DNA of 64,000 bases from Citromicrobium bathyomarinum (GTDB lineage Bacteria; Pseudomonadota; Alphaproteobacteria; Sphingomonadales; Sphingomonadaceae), in the NCBI GenBank assembly GCA_001306305.2, contig CP155577.1, positions 2,711,501 through 2,775,500 on the forward strand, given 5' to 3'. The translations under genes and the position numbers were made by a program. The notes beneath the pieces were generated by a model. It had not been told where the DNA came from, did not search any database, and saw only the letters and a program-made list of their open reading frames with translations. Shown piece after piece: positions 47,520 through 56,418 of this stretch (position 1 is the stretch's first letter; each line of letters opens with the position of its first letter).

Positions 47520-48011
47520 CTATTCCGTGGCCTCTTCACCGAACACCTGATCGGCCACCTGATCGACCGTGGTCTCGTACTTGCGCAGGCCGTAGATAAA
47601 TGACCCAGTAGGGATGCCCTCGAGCCCGGTCGCGACATCCCACGAGATCCACGGATCCCCCTCGTCGTCGAGCCAGGTGGAGGCGAAGCGGACGTGCCGG
47701 TTGATCGCCAGCGCGTCCTCCGGCTTCCACGGTTTTTCGCTGTCGAAGCCGGTGGTGAACATCAGCGAGGTGCAGTCCTTGCCCTCGTTGCAGCCGTAGA
47801 AGTAGATGAAGGACACCATCGAGGCGAAGGTGCTGGTGATCATGGGATCGCCATTGCCATCGGTGTCGAGCTCCGCCCGGTAGCCCGCATTTCTGAGCGC
47901 GCTGACGACGCTTTCAGGCGCATGCGCGCCCACCATCGGTGCGCTCGACTGCGCCGATGCCTGGCCAGCCAGGCCCGCCGCCAGCACCATCGCCGTTGCC
48001 AGTTTCCGCAT
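47520..48011 (-). CDS. exported YbjN-domain protein
   Basis: A 163-residue protein with a clear signal peptide (MRKLATAMVLAAGLAGQASAQ) and AAGGGG ribosome site. The mature part reads as YbjN: ESVVSALRNAGYRAELDTDGNGDP, FYGCNEGKDCTSLMFTTGF with a cysteine pair, then NRHVRFASTWLDDEGDPWISWDV. It lies 76 bases upstream of another exported YbjN gene and 40 bases after rimK, all leftward. Function unknown; pairing with its neighbour suggests a shared role. Confidence 0.78.
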   Translation of the reverse strand: MRKLATAMVLAAGLAGQASAQSSAPMVGAHAPESVVSALRNAGYRAELDTDGNGDPMITSTFASMVSFIYFYGCNEGKDCTSLMFTTGFDSEKPWKPEDALAINRHVRFASTWLDDEGDPWISWDVATGLEGIPTGSFIYGLRKYETTVDQVADQVFGEEATE

Positions 48012-48051
48012 TACTTGCCCCTTTCTGTTGACGATCCCGAACCGTGTCGGC

Positions 48052-48957
48052 TTAGCCCGCGCCCTTGGTCTTGGTTGCGCCGATCTTGGCGCTCTTTTCG
48101 ATGAATTCGATGATCTGCCCGGCAATGTCCTTGCCCGACGCCGCCTCGATCCCTTCGAGCCCGGGCGAGGAATTGACCTCCATGATCACCGGCCCGTGGT
48201 TGGACCGCAGCATGTCGACACCGCACACGTTCAGCCCCATGCGCTTGGCCGCGCGCACAGCCGTGCTGCGCTCCTCGGGCGTGATCTTGATCAGCTGCGC
48301 GCTGCCGCCACGATGCAGGTTGGAACGGAAATCGTCGGGCGCGCCGGTGCGCTTCATCGCGGCGACCACCTTGCCGCCGATCACCAGCGCGCGGATATCG
48401 GTGCCGCCCGCTTCCTTGATGAATTCCTGCACCAGGATGTTGACGTTCGCCCCCCGGAACGCCTCGATCACCGACTTCGCCGACGACATCGAATCCGCCA
48501 GCACGACGCCGATGCCCTGCGTGCCCTCCAGCAGCTTGATCACCACCGGCGGGCCCTTGACCGCGCGAATGATCTCCTCTGCCTTCTTGGGATCATTGGC
48601 ATAGGCTGTCAGCGGCAGGCCGAGGCCGTGCTTGGCGAGGATCTGCAAGCTGCGCAGCTTGTCACGGCTGCGCCCGATGGCGACGCTTTCGTTCAGCGGC
48701 CAGCAGCCGCGCATTTCGAACTGGCGCAAAATCGCGAGGCCATAATTGGTGATCGAGGCCCCGATACGCGGAATGACCGCGTCGTACCCGATGCACGGCT
48801 CCCCATCATAATAGACTTCGGGCTTGTGGCTGGCGATGTGGACCGTGCAGCGCAGCGTGTTGAGCCAGTCGATCTGGTGGCCACGTGCCTCCGCCGCTTC
48901 GATGAGGCGCTTGTGCGAATAGAGATTTGGATTTCGGGCGAGCAGCGCGATTTTCAT
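48052..48957 (-). CDS. rimK: ribosomal protein S6 glutamate ligase RimK
   Basis: A 301-residue ATP-grasp ligase that adds glutamates to the C-terminus of ribosomal protein S6. [18 protein letters not shown] near residue 65, [23 protein letters not shown] near 95, [17 protein letters not shown] near 136 and the metal-binding [12 protein letters not shown] near 272 are the family marks. The RimB-like protease gene lies 10 bases upstream, and rpsF itself is 4 kb left. Confidence 0.93.
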   Translation of the reverse strand: MKIALLARNPNLYSHKRLIEAAEARGHQIDWLNTLRCTVHIASHKPEVYYDGEPCIGYDAVIPRIGASITNYGLAILRQFEMRGCWPLNESVAIGRSRDKLRSLQILAKHGLGLPLTAYANDPKKAEEIIRAVKGPPVVIKLLEGTQGIGVVLADSMSSAKSVIEAFRGANVNILVQEFIKEAGGTDIRALVIGGKVVAAMKRTGAPDDFRSNLHRGGSAQLIKITPEERSTAVRAAKRMGLNVCGVDMLRSNHGPVIMEVNSSPGLEGIEAASGKDIAGQIIEFIEKSAKIGATKTKGAG

Positions 48958-48967
48958 GGCCTGATCC

Positions 48968-49411
48968 TCAGGGTTTGTGACCTTTCACTGGCTCCCGTCC
49001 GGGGGTCTGGAGCCAGGAATTGCCCGAATCGACGAGAAAGCGTCGACGCAGTGCGCTCCTCCCTATCAGCATAGGGAACTTCATGTCGCTACGATCCGCG
49101 AGGCTGATCTCCGCACGGAAGGTGATATCACCAATCGTGAGCGGGGTCTTGATCACATAGCGCAGCTGGGTCTCGCCGTTGGAGCTGGTGATCCCGCGCA
49201 CATCGACGTGCACCGCCTCGCACACCTGCTGCACCTTGGTGCCGGGGAAGAGCACCTCGAAGCGGACGAATTTCTCGCCATCGCGCCGAAACTCCTCGAG
49301 CACGCTGCCGTGGAGCGAGGAGGTGCGTGCGCCGCTGTCGATCTTGGCGGGCACGCGCTTGAGGCCGAGTTCGGGCAGCCCGACCAGTTCGCGCCAGCCG
49401 ACGGTGATCAT
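48968..49411 (-). CDS. retropepsin-like aspartic protease, RimB-like (PF05618)
   Basis: A 147-residue protein starting [16 protein letters not shown] at 49411. [14 protein letters not shown] near residue 21 carries the Asp-Ser-Gly active site of single-domain retropepsins. [25 protein letters not shown] and [17 protein letters not shown] complete the family once called ATP-dependent zinc protease. In Pseudomonas the relative RimB works with RimK and trims glutamate tails. The 10-base spacing to rimK supports the same role here. Confidence 0.85.
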   Translation of the reverse strand: MITVGWRELVGLPELGLKRVPAKIDSGARTSSLHGSVLEEFRRDGEKFVRFEVLFPGTKVQQVCEAVHVDVRGITSSNGETQLRYVIKTPLTIGDITFRAEISLADRSDMKFPMLIGRSALRRRFLVDSGNSWLQTPGREPVKGHKP

Positions 49412-49448
49412 GCGATCACCGCCAGCCACGCGCCTGCCGCCGGTGCGA

Positions 49449-51299
49449 TCACCATCCGCTGGGCTTGCCCGCGTTCTGCTTGTCGAGCCATTCCTTGAGC
49501 GGGGCGAAATATTCCATCATCGCCTTGCCGCTCATCTCGCGGCTGCCGGTAAACGCTTCCAGCGCGTCGGGCCACGGCTTGCTGGCACCCATTTCGAGCA
49601 TGGCGTTCAGCTTTTCGCCCACTTCCTTGTTGCCGTAGAAGGAACAGCGATGCAGCGGGCCCTTCCATCCCGCCTGATCGCACGCCGCCTTGTAGAACTG
49701 GAACTGCAGGATGCGTGCGAGGAAGTAGCGGGTATAGGGCGTGTTGCCGGGGATGTGATATTTCGCGCCCGGATCGAAGGCGTCGTCGGGCCGCTCGACC
49801 GGCGGGGTGATGCCCTGATATTCGCGCTTCAGATCGTGCCACGCGGAGTTGTAGGTGGCCGGGGTGATCGATCCGTCAAACACGCCCCAGCGCCACTTGT
49901 CGACCAGCAGGCCGAAGGGCAGGAACGCGACCTTGTCCATCGCCTGACGCAGCAGCAGGCCGATATCCTTGTCCGCACTGGGCACATCGGCGCGGTCGAG
50001 CAGGCCGATCTGGACCAGATATTCCGGCGTGATCGACAGCGCGATGAAATCGCCGATCGCCTCGTGGAAGCCATCGTTCGCACCGTTGAGGTAGAGGTAG
50101 GGCTGGTCGTTATATGCGCGCTGGTAGTAGTTGTGGCCAAGCTCGTGATGGATGGTGACGAAGTCGTCCGCATTCACCTTGATGCACATCTTGATGCGGA
50201 TGTCGTCCTTGTTGTCCACATCCCACGCGGAGGCATGACACACGACTTCGCGATCTTCCGGCTTGGTGAACATGCTGCGTTCCCAGAAGGTCTCGGGCAG
50301 CGGCTTGAAGCCGAGCGAGGAGTAGAACCCCTCCCCGATCTTCACCATGTCCATCGGGTCCTTGCCCTGCGCCGTCAGCAGGTCGCCGATGTCGTAGCCC
50401 AGATCGCCCGAGCCTGCGGGCGCGACCAGCGGGTAGATATTGCCCCATTCCTGGGCCCACATATTGCCCAGCAGATCGGCGCGGATCGGGCCGGTCGCGG
50501 GCTGGATATCGTCGCCGTATTTCTCGTTCAGCTTGGTCCGCACATAGGTGTGCAGCGACTGGTAGAGCGGGGCGACCTCCTGCCACATCCGCTCCAGCTC
50601 GTCGGAAAACTCCTCCGGCGGCATGTCGTAGCCCGAACGCCACATCGTGCCGACATTGTCGAAGCCCAGCTCCTTCGCGCCTTCATTGGCAATCTCGACC
50701 ATGCGGGCATAGTCGTCCTTCATCGGCGCGCCGACATTGGTGTGCCAGCTAGCCCACATCTCCGCGAGTTCGGCAGGCGTGCGCTCGAGATTGCCCATCT
50801 CGGCTTCGATGTCGGAGCCGCTGATCTCTTCGCCGTTCAGCGTGCCCTTGCCCTTGCCGTACTGGCTGTTGAGGCTGGTCGCGATCTGGTTCAGCTCGGT
50901 CGCCGCGCCATCGGCGGTCGGCGCGGGCAGGACGATGCCGTTGCGCAGGATGTCGAGCTTGCGGGCGACTTCGGGATCGAGTCCGTCGATCTCGGCGTAT
51001 TTTGCCGCCTCGAGCGCGTAGTTGACCGACTTCTCGGTCCCCTCGGCCCCGACCTTGGCGGCCAGCGCATCGGTATCATGCGTGATGTAGGTCGCGTTGA
51101 CCCAATAGATCTGGCTGGCGTGCACCGAATAGTCGAACAGGTCCTTCTCAACCATCGCGACCCAGCTGGCGGCCCCTTCGGGCGTCATCGGATACTGCTC
51201 GGCCGCCTGCTCTGTCTGCGCGCCATGATCGTCGGCCAGCGCGGGCGTGGCGAGAGACGCGGCGGCGAGCGCGGCGAGCGAAACGGGAAGCAATTTCAT
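49449..51299 (-). CDS. M2 family peptidyl-dipeptidase (ACE-like), secreted
   Basis: A 616-residue zinc peptidase related to angiotensin-converting enzyme. The start MKLLPVSLAALAAASLATPALA gives a signal peptide; an upstream in-frame ATG at 51308 is possible. The zinc site is HHELGH near residues 380-386 with the downstream third ligand in HEAIGDFIALS. Other M2 marks are WAQEWGNIYPL and KWRWGVFDGSI. It would remove C-terminal dipeptides from peptides in the periplasm. It stands alone on the minus strand. Confidence 0.93.
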   Translation of the reverse strand: MKLLPVSLAALAAASLATPALADDHGAQTEQAAEQYPMTPEGAASWVAMVEKDLFDYSVHASQIYWVNATYITHDTDALAAKVGAEGTEKSVNYALEAAKYAEIDGLDPEVARKLDILRNGIVLPAPTADGAATELNQIATSLNSQYGKGKGTLNGEEISGSDIEAEMGNLERTPAELAEMWASWHTNVGAPMKDDYARMVEIANEGAKELGFDNVGTMWRSGYDMPPEEFSDELERMWQEVAPLYQSLHTYVRTKLNEKYGDDIQPATGPIRADLLGNMWAQEWGNIYPLVAPAGSGDLGYDIGDLLTAQGKDPMDMVKIGEGFYSSLGFKPLPETFWERSMFTKPEDREVVCHASAWDVDNKDDIRIKMCIKVNADDFVTIHHELGHNYYQRAYNDQPYLYLNGANDGFHEAIGDFIALSITPEYLVQIGLLDRADVPSADKDIGLLLRQAMDKVAFLPFGLLVDKWRWGVFDGSITPATYNSAWHDLKREYQGITPPVERPDDAFDPGAKYHIPGNTPYTRYFLARILQFQFYKAACDQAGWKGPLHRCSFYGNKEVGEKLNAMLEMGASKPWPDALEAFTGSREMSGKAMMEYFAPLKEWLDKQNAGKPSGW

Positions 51300-51373
51300 G
51301 GGCGGCATCCTGTCGTAGCGTTTGAGATTGGCCGCGAAACTACCGTCACGCGGGGTAATAGCAAGCGGGGCAG

Positions 51374-52132
51374 TCAGCGTTTTGCCGGGCCCAGCCACTG
51401 GGCCATCGCGCGCCCCAGATCGGGCTTGGTGACGCTGCTCATGTGGGTACCCGGCACCTCGGCGTAGGTCGCGTTCGGCAGCATCCCGGCCAGCTCTTGA
51501 GCAGAACCGTTGTCGCTGTCCTCGTCGCCGCAGACCACCAGCGTGGGGCAGGCGATATTGGCCAGCTCCCCCAGATCGAGGTTTTCCATGCTCCCGAGCA
51601 GCAGCCTCGCGGCGGTCCGATCGACCTTTTGCGACTTGAGGAACTGCATCGAAAAATAGGCCGGATCGCCCTTCGGAATCGCATCGAATTCGTCGATCAC
51701 ACGGATGAAGAACGCTGCGCGCTTATCCCATTCGCGCAGGCCGTCGACGCCCATCCCCCCCAGAATAAGCCGCTGCGGAGCGAGCTTGCCAGTGGCAACG
51801 CCGTGGATCGCGGTCCGCGCGCCAAGCGAGAAGCCGGCCAGATCATAGTCGGTCAGCCCGAGATGCTCGACCAGCGCGGCGACGTCTCTGACCAGCACGC
51901 CCGCCGGATAATTCTCCGCCCCATGCGGTGCGTCGCTCTGCCCGTGCACCCGGAAATCGAGCATCAGGACTTCATAACCCTGCTCGGCAATCCTCTGCGC
52001 ATGGCCGAAGCGGATCCAGTTCATGTCCGCATTGGAGAACAGGCCATGCAACAGCACGACCGGCCTGCCCTCGCCCATCCGGTGGAGCGCAAGCTTTGTT
52101 CCATCGAAGGATTGGAAATTTTCTGTGTTCAT
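51374..52132 (-). CDS. alpha/beta hydrolase
   Basis: A 252-residue hydrolase starting MNTENFQSFDGTKLALHR at 52132. PVVLLHGLFSNADMNW forms the oxyanion region, AGFSLGARTAIHG the nucleophile elbow with Ser near residue 104, and CGDEDSDNGSAQELA plus PGTHMSSV give the Asp and His. The substrate is unknown. The start overlaps the GFA gene stop as ATGA, so the two are co-translated. Confidence 0.88.
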   Translation of the reverse strand: MNTENFQSFDGTKLALHRMGEGRPVVLLHGLFSNADMNWIRFGHAQRIAEQGYEVLMLDFRVHGQSDAPHGAENYPAGVLVRDVAALVEHLGLTDYDLAGFSLGARTAIHGVATGKLAPQRLILGGMGVDGLREWDKRAAFFIRVIDEFDAIPKGDPAYFSMQFLKSQKVDRTAARLLLGSMENLDLGELANIACPTLVVCGDEDSDNGSAQELAGMLPNATYAEVPGTHMSSVTKPDLGRAMAQWLGPAKR

Positions 52133-52578
52133 TTCGGTCCCAACAACTCCATCCAGCCCTCGTTCGTCTGCGGCTGCTCGTCGAGCTGCGGCACGTCGTC
52201 GGGCAGCATCAGCCATTGGTGCTTGCTGCTGACCCATATGTGCGCCGCAGGGGGGAAGCGTCCAGCCCGGTCGAGCGTGCCCACCCGCAAGGCCGCAGTG
52301 CCCGGCCGGGTGCTGTTTTCCGCTATAATGCGCGATTTGCACTGCGGGCATCCGGAAATCGTGCTCACCGCGCCGCTCGGTTGCATCATCCGGCCCTCGT
52401 CGAGCTCCCCGGTCAGTTCGAGATCCGCACGCATGACCAGCATATGATGGCTGAACGCGCTGCCAGTGCGCTTCTGGCAGTCGCTGCAATGGCAGGCATA
52501 GGGCCTCAATCGATAACCGGGCTTGAGCGTGTACCGCACCGCGCCGCATGCGCAGCCACCCTGTTCGATCTCGCTCAT
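52129..52578 (-). CDS. GFA family zinc protein
   Basis: A 149-residue cytosolic protein of the glutathione-dependent formaldehyde-activating fold. The three metal-binding cysteine blocks are complete: GGCACGAVRY near residue 8, ACHCSDCQKRTGSAF near 28, and SGCPQCKSRI near 75. Despite the name, members are mostly of unproven function. It is coupled to the alpha/beta hydrolase; the pair is divergent from marR-emrAB. Confidence 0.9.
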   Translation of the reverse strand: MSEIEQGGCACGAVRYTLKPGYRLRPYACHCSDCQKRTGSAFSHHMLVMRADLELTGELDEGRMMQPSGAVSTISGCPQCKSRIIAENSTRPGTAALRVGTLDRAGRFPPAAHIWVSSKHQWLMLPDDVPQLDEQPQTNEGWMELLGPK

Positions 52579-52647
52579 CCGGCCGTCCTCCCCAACTTCC
52601 TTAGCCGCCTATCAAATGGCGACCTCGTCCGGCAACGATGTTGCACG

Positions 52648-52665
52648 TAATAAGTACGCTTATTA
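52648..52665. promoter_or_regulatory. palindromic operator before marR
   Basis: TAATAAG-TACG-CTTATTA, two perfect 7-base arms around TACG, ending 11 bases before the marR ATG. MarR regulators commonly repress their own operon at such A+T-rich palindromes in an otherwise GC-rich promoter. It also lies upstream of the divergent GFA gene. Confidence 0.75.
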
Positions 52666-52676
52666 TATGCGCGCGC

Positions 52677-53123
52677 ATGGACAAGAACCTGGGCTGGCTG
52701 ATGGTCGACAATGCGCGCCTTTTGCGTCGCGCGTTCGACGAGCGCGTGCGCGCCATCGGCATCACCGGGCCGCAGGCGCGCCTGCTGCTCGCGCTCGAAA
52801 GGTCGCCGGGCGAGAACCAGGCCTTTCATGCCGAGCGGCTGGAGGTCGAACCGATCACCTTGTGCCGGATGGTCGACCGGATGGAGGAATCCGGCCTCGT
52901 CGAACGGCGCAACGACCCGCGCGACCGCCGTGCGAGACTGCTCTTCCTCACGCCGCGCGCCGCGGGCGAGGCTGCGCGCATTCGCGATGCACTCTCCGGG
53001 CTGCTCGACCAGATGGTCGACGGGCTCGACGAGAGCGAGCAGGCGGCGTTTTCACGAATACTTCACCGGGTTTCCGCTAACCTCTCCACCACTCCCGAAA
53101 TGCAAGAGCCCGCCCATGGCTGA
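52677..53123 (+). CDS. MarR family transcriptional regulator
   Basis: A 148-residue winged-helix regulator starting MDKNLGWLMVDNARLLRRAF at 52677. The recognition region is FHAERLEVEPITLCRMVDRMEESGLVERR near residues 45-75, and the wing DPRDRRARLLFLTPRAAG is typical MarR. It is the first gene of marR-emrA-emrB; its last 8 bases overlap emrA. It probably represses the operon from the palindrome at 52648-52665 and releases on binding a toxic compound. Confidence 0.92.
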   Translation: MDKNLGWLMVDNARLLRRAFDERVRAIGITGPQARLLLALERSPGENQAFHAERLEVEPITLCRMVDRMEESGLVERRNDPRDRRARLLFLTPRAAGEAARIRDALSGLLDQMVDGLDESEQAAFSRILHRVSANLSTTPEMQEPAHG

Positions 53124-54186
53124 AGCCGATCCCGTCATCGCAAGCGACACTCCCGCAACCGAGGAAGCGCCCGCAACTGCGCCCAAGAAGCGCCGCTGGC
53201 GGCGCATCGCGCTGATGGCGGTGGTGCCCCTGCTGCTGCTGATCGGCGGGTTCGTCTACTGGTCCAGCCTGCAGGGCAAGGTGGCGACCGACAATGCCTA
53301 CGTCCAGCAGGACCGGGTCTCGATTTCGGCCGAGGTCGGCGGGCAGATCGTCGAAGTGCTTGTCGCCGACGGGGATCGGGTGAAGCCGGGCCAGCTGCTG
53401 TTCCGGATCGACCAGCGCCCCTACAAAGTGCAGATTGCCGAGGCCAATGCGGCCATCGCGCAGGCGCAGGCCAGCCGTACCGCGCTGACCAGCGATCCCG
53501 ACCTCACCGGTGCGTCGATCTCCGCCGCGCGCGAAGATATCGCCTTTGCCGAAGCCAATTTCGCGCGCAAGGATGCGCTGTACAAGCAGGGCTTCCTGAC
53601 CAAGACCGAGCACGACGCGGCCCAGCACCAGGTCAATCAGGCGCGCGAAGAGCTGCGTCTGGCGCAGGCTCGCAAGGCCTCGGCGCAGGCCAAGCTGGCG
53701 GACGGCCCTGCCGTCCCGGGGCAGAACCCGGCCATCGCGGCGGGCGAGGCCCAGAAAGCCGGCGCCGAACTCAACCTTAGCCGCACCGAAGTGCGCGCGC
53801 CCACGGCGGGCACCGTGACGCAGGCCGACCGGCTGCAGATCGGCCAGCAGATCGTGCAGGGCCTGCCCGTCCTCACGCTGGTCGAGGATGGCAGTTCCTA
53901 TGTGGAGGCCAATTTCAAGGAAACCGATCTCGACGACATGCGGGTGGGCCAGCGCGCGGAAATCCGTGTGGATGCCTATCCCGGGCTGGTCCTTAAGGGC
54001 GAGGTCGAGACGATCGGCGCGGGCACGGGTTCGGAATTCTCCGTCCTCCCGGCGCAGAACGCGACCGGCAACTGGGTCAAGGTGACGCAGCGCGTCCCGG
54101 TCAAGATCCGCATTACCAGCAAGAGCCCGCGACGGCTGATCGCCGGGCTTTCTACCGATGTGACCGTCTTCACCGACGACCGCTGA
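53116..54186 (+). CDS. emrA: HlyD-family membrane fusion protein EmrA
   Basis: A 356-residue periplasmic adaptor. One N-terminal transmembrane segment (residues 31-51) precedes the biotinyl-lipoyl fold (TDNAYVQQDRVSISAEVGGQI), a coiled-coil hairpin (residues 110-215) and the barrel domain (SSYVEANFKETDLDDMRVGQ, VKVTQRVPVKI). These are standard EmrA features. It links the inner membrane exporter EmrB to an outer membrane channel not encoded here. Coupled to marR by overlap and to emrB by a 4-base gap. Confidence 0.94.
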   Translation: MAEADPVIASDTPATEEAPATAPKKRRWRRIALMAVVPLLLLIGGFVYWSSLQGKVATDNAYVQQDRVSISAEVGGQIVEVLVADGDRVKPGQLLFRIDQRPYKVQIAEANAAIAQAQASRTALTSDPDLTGASISAAREDIAFAEANFARKDALYKQGFLTKTEHDAAQHQVNQAREELRLAQARKASAQAKLADGPAVPGQNPAIAAGEAQKAGAELNLSRTEVRAPTAGTVTQADRLQIGQQIVQGLPVLTLVEDGSSYVEANFKETDLDDMRVGQRAEIRVDAYPGLVLKGEVETIGAGTGSEFSVLPAQNATGNWVKVTQRVPVKIRITSKSPRRLIAGLSTDVTVFTDDR

Positions 54187-54190
54187 AGCA

Positions 54191-55747
54191 ATGGCCAGCG
54201 CCGCCCGTCCTGCCTCGCCCGCTGCCGGAGCCGCCGCGCCTCCGGTCGCCGACGAGCCTCTGCTGCAGGTCCGCAACCAGCCCCTGCTGATGGTCGGGAT
54301 CATGGCCGCATCGCTGATCCAGGTGCTCGACACGACGATCGCCAACGTCGCGATCCCGCACATGCAAAGCGCGCTCGGCGCCAATGCGGAAAGCGTCACC
54401 TGGGTACTGACCAGCTATATCATCGCCAGCGCGGTCGCGATGCCGGCCACCGGCTGGCTGGGCGACCGGGTCGGCGCGCGGCGGCTGTTCATATTCTCGG
54501 TCGCGGGCTTCATCATCGCCTCGATGATGTGCGGAATGGCGCAGAACCTTGGCGAAATGGTGCTGTTCCGCGCCATGCAGGGGGTGACGGGCGCGTTCAT
54601 CCCCCCACTCAGCCAGAGCTTCATGCTCGACAGTTCGCGGCCCAGCCGCCATCCGCAGGTGATGGCGATCTGGGGTCTGGGGATCATGATCGGCCCGATC
54701 CTGGGGCCGATCCTGGGCGGCTGGCTGACCGAGAGCGCCAACTGGCGCTGGGTGTTCTACGTCAACCTGCCCGTCGGCATCCTCGCGCTGGCGCTGCTGA
54801 TCACCCAGCTGCCCCACCGCGAGGGCAAGCGGCGGAAGTTCGACCTGTTCGGGTTCGTGATGCTGGCGGTCGCGCTCTCCTCGCTGCAATTGCTGCTCGA
54901 CCGAGGATCGCAGCTCGACTGGTTCCAGTCTTACGAGATCTGGTTCTACACCTTCTTGATGGGCAGCGCGGCGTGGATCGCGATCGTCCATTTCACGACC
55001 GCGCGCGAACCCCTGTTCGACAAGGCCATTTTCGCCGACCGCAACTTTGTGATCGCACTGCTGTTCATGGTGGTGATCGGGATGGTGCTGTTCGCCAACA
55101 TGGCGCTGTTGCCGCCGATGCTGCAGCGCCTGTTCGGTTATGGCGTGATCGACACCGGCATGGTGCTCATGCCGCGCGGGGTCGGCGTGATGCTGAGCAT
55201 GCAGCTGTCCGGCGTGCTGATCCGGCGGGGGCTCGACGCGCGGATCGTGGTCGCCACGGGCTTTGCCATCGCGGCCTATTCGCAGTGGATGATGGCGGGC
55301 TGGTCGCTCGCGGCGGATGAGTGGCATTTCATCGTTACCGGGCTGATCCAGGGGCTGGGCCTGGGGCTTGTGTTCATCCCGCTCAACGTGACCGCGTTCT
55401 CGACCCTGCCGGGCCACCTGCGCACCGACGGGTCGAGCCTGCTCAACCTGCTGCGCTCGATCGGCGCATCGGTCGGTATCTCGATCACCACCGTCCTGCT
55501 CGCGAGGAACATCCAGACCGCGCACACCGACCTTGGCAGCCACGTCACCTCGTCCACGATCGATGCGATCGATATTTCGACAGTCGACCGCTATCAGTCG
55601 CTTGGGCAAACGGTGCTCTCGATGGTCGATCTGGAGGTCAACCGGCAGGCCGCGATGATCGCCTATATCGACGACTTCTATCTGATGATGTGGCTCGCGC
55701 TGGCCGCGATCCCGATGGTCTTCCTGATGCGCAAGGGCCGCACCTAG
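54191..55747 (+). CDS. emrB: MFS drug exporter EmrB (DHA2 family)
   Basis: A 518-residue inner membrane proton-drug antiporter with 14 predicted helices. LIQVLDTTIANVAIPHMQ opens helix 1 (DHA2 motif D1). TGWLGDRVGARRLFI is motif A, and MIGPILGPILGGWLTESANWRWVFYVNLPVG is motif C and the loop after it, split here only as named segments: GPILGPILGG and NWRWVFYVNLPVG. Together with EmrA it should expel hydrophobic toxic compounds. Last gene of the operon. Confidence 0.95.
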   Translation: MASAARPASPAAGAAAPPVADEPLLQVRNQPLLMVGIMAASLIQVLDTTIANVAIPHMQSALGANAESVTWVLTSYIIASAVAMPATGWLGDRVGARRLFIFSVAGFIIASMMCGMAQNLGEMVLFRAMQGVTGAFIPPLSQSFMLDSSRPSRHPQVMAIWGLGIMIGPILGPILGGWLTESANWRWVFYVNLPVGILALALLITQLPHREGKRRKFDLFGFVMLAVALSSLQLLLDRGSQLDWFQSYEIWFYTFLMGSAAWIAIVHFTTAREPLFDKAIFADRNFVIALLFMVVIGMVLFANMALLPPMLQRLFGYGVIDTGMVLMPRGVGVMLSMQLSGVLIRRGLDARIVVATGFAIAAYSQWMMAGWSLAADEWHFIVTGLIQGLGLGLVFIPLNVTAFSTLPGHLRTDGSSLLNLLRSIGASVGISITTVLLARNIQTAHTDLGSHVTSSTIDAIDISTVDRYQSLGQTVLSMVDLEVNRQAAMIAYIDDFYLMMWLALAAIPMVFLMRKGRT

Positions 55748-55757
55748 CGGGCCCTCG

Positions 55758-56405
55758 CTAGGCGCGCGGAGCCAGCCCTTTCTGCTCCATCCGCCAGCGG
55801 ACCATCTCGATCCGGTCCTGCCCGAAGAAGGGTTCGCCATCGAACACCAGCGTCGGCACGCCCCAATGGCCCGCCTCTTCCAGCGCCTGCTGGTTGGCGG
55901 CGATCTCCGCGTCGAGCGTATCGGCCTGCGCCGCGACTTCTGCATCGAGAGCCACAGGATCGAGCCCGGCACGCTGCGCCGCATTGACGAGATGATCGCC
56001 CTCGTGCCAGTTTTCCGCCCCGCCCCAGATCAGCTGCGCAGCCTCATGCGCGAACGCCACGCCCTTCCCGCGCCGTGCCGCCGCCTGCCCCATCCGGGTG
56101 ACGGAGCGGATAAAAGGCTGGTCCTGCGCAATCCGGCGCGTCGCCACATCCTGCACGATCGGGTCGGGCCGCGGCGGGCCGAAGGGAATGCCGTGGAACT
56201 GGGCCACGCGCATCATGTCGCGCACCGTGTAGCCAAGCCAGTTGGGATGATTGCGCTCGAAGAAATCGGGTTCGCGGATCGCGAGCGGCCAGACGGGCCG
56301 CAGCGCAATTTCCACCGCGTGGCTCTCCATCAGCGCGCGATAGCGGCCGATCGCGAGGTAGCTGTAGGGCGAGCGGAAGCTGAAATAGAGATCGGCGGTC
56401 AGCAC
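55758..56405 (-). CDS. DsbA-family / 2-hydroxychromene-2-carboxylate isomerase-like protein
   Basis: A 215-residue thioredoxin-fold protein of the GST-kappa/HCCA isomerase type. DLYFSFRSPYSYLAIGRY near residue 5 replaces the DsbA CxxC with SPYS, so it lacks the redox cysteines. A helical insertion follows, and GVPTLVFDGEPFFGQDRIEMVRW near 183 is the conserved cis-Pro end. It may use glutathione on an aromatic or xenobiotic substrate. It converges on emrB and lies 13 bases downstream of a lipoprotein gene. Confidence 0.85.
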   Translation of the reverse strand: MLTADLYFSFRSPYSYLAIGRYRALMESHAVEIALRPVWPLAIREPDFFERNHPNWLGYTVRDMMRVAQFHGIPFGPPRPDPIVQDVATRRIAQDQPFIRSVTRMGQAAARRGKGVAFAHEAAQLIWGGAENWHEGDHLVNAAQRAGLDPVALDAEVAAQADTLDAEIAANQQALEEAGHWGVPTLVFDGEPFFGQDRIEMVRWRMEQKGLAPRA

Positions 56406-56418
56406 GGCCCCGCCCCGC

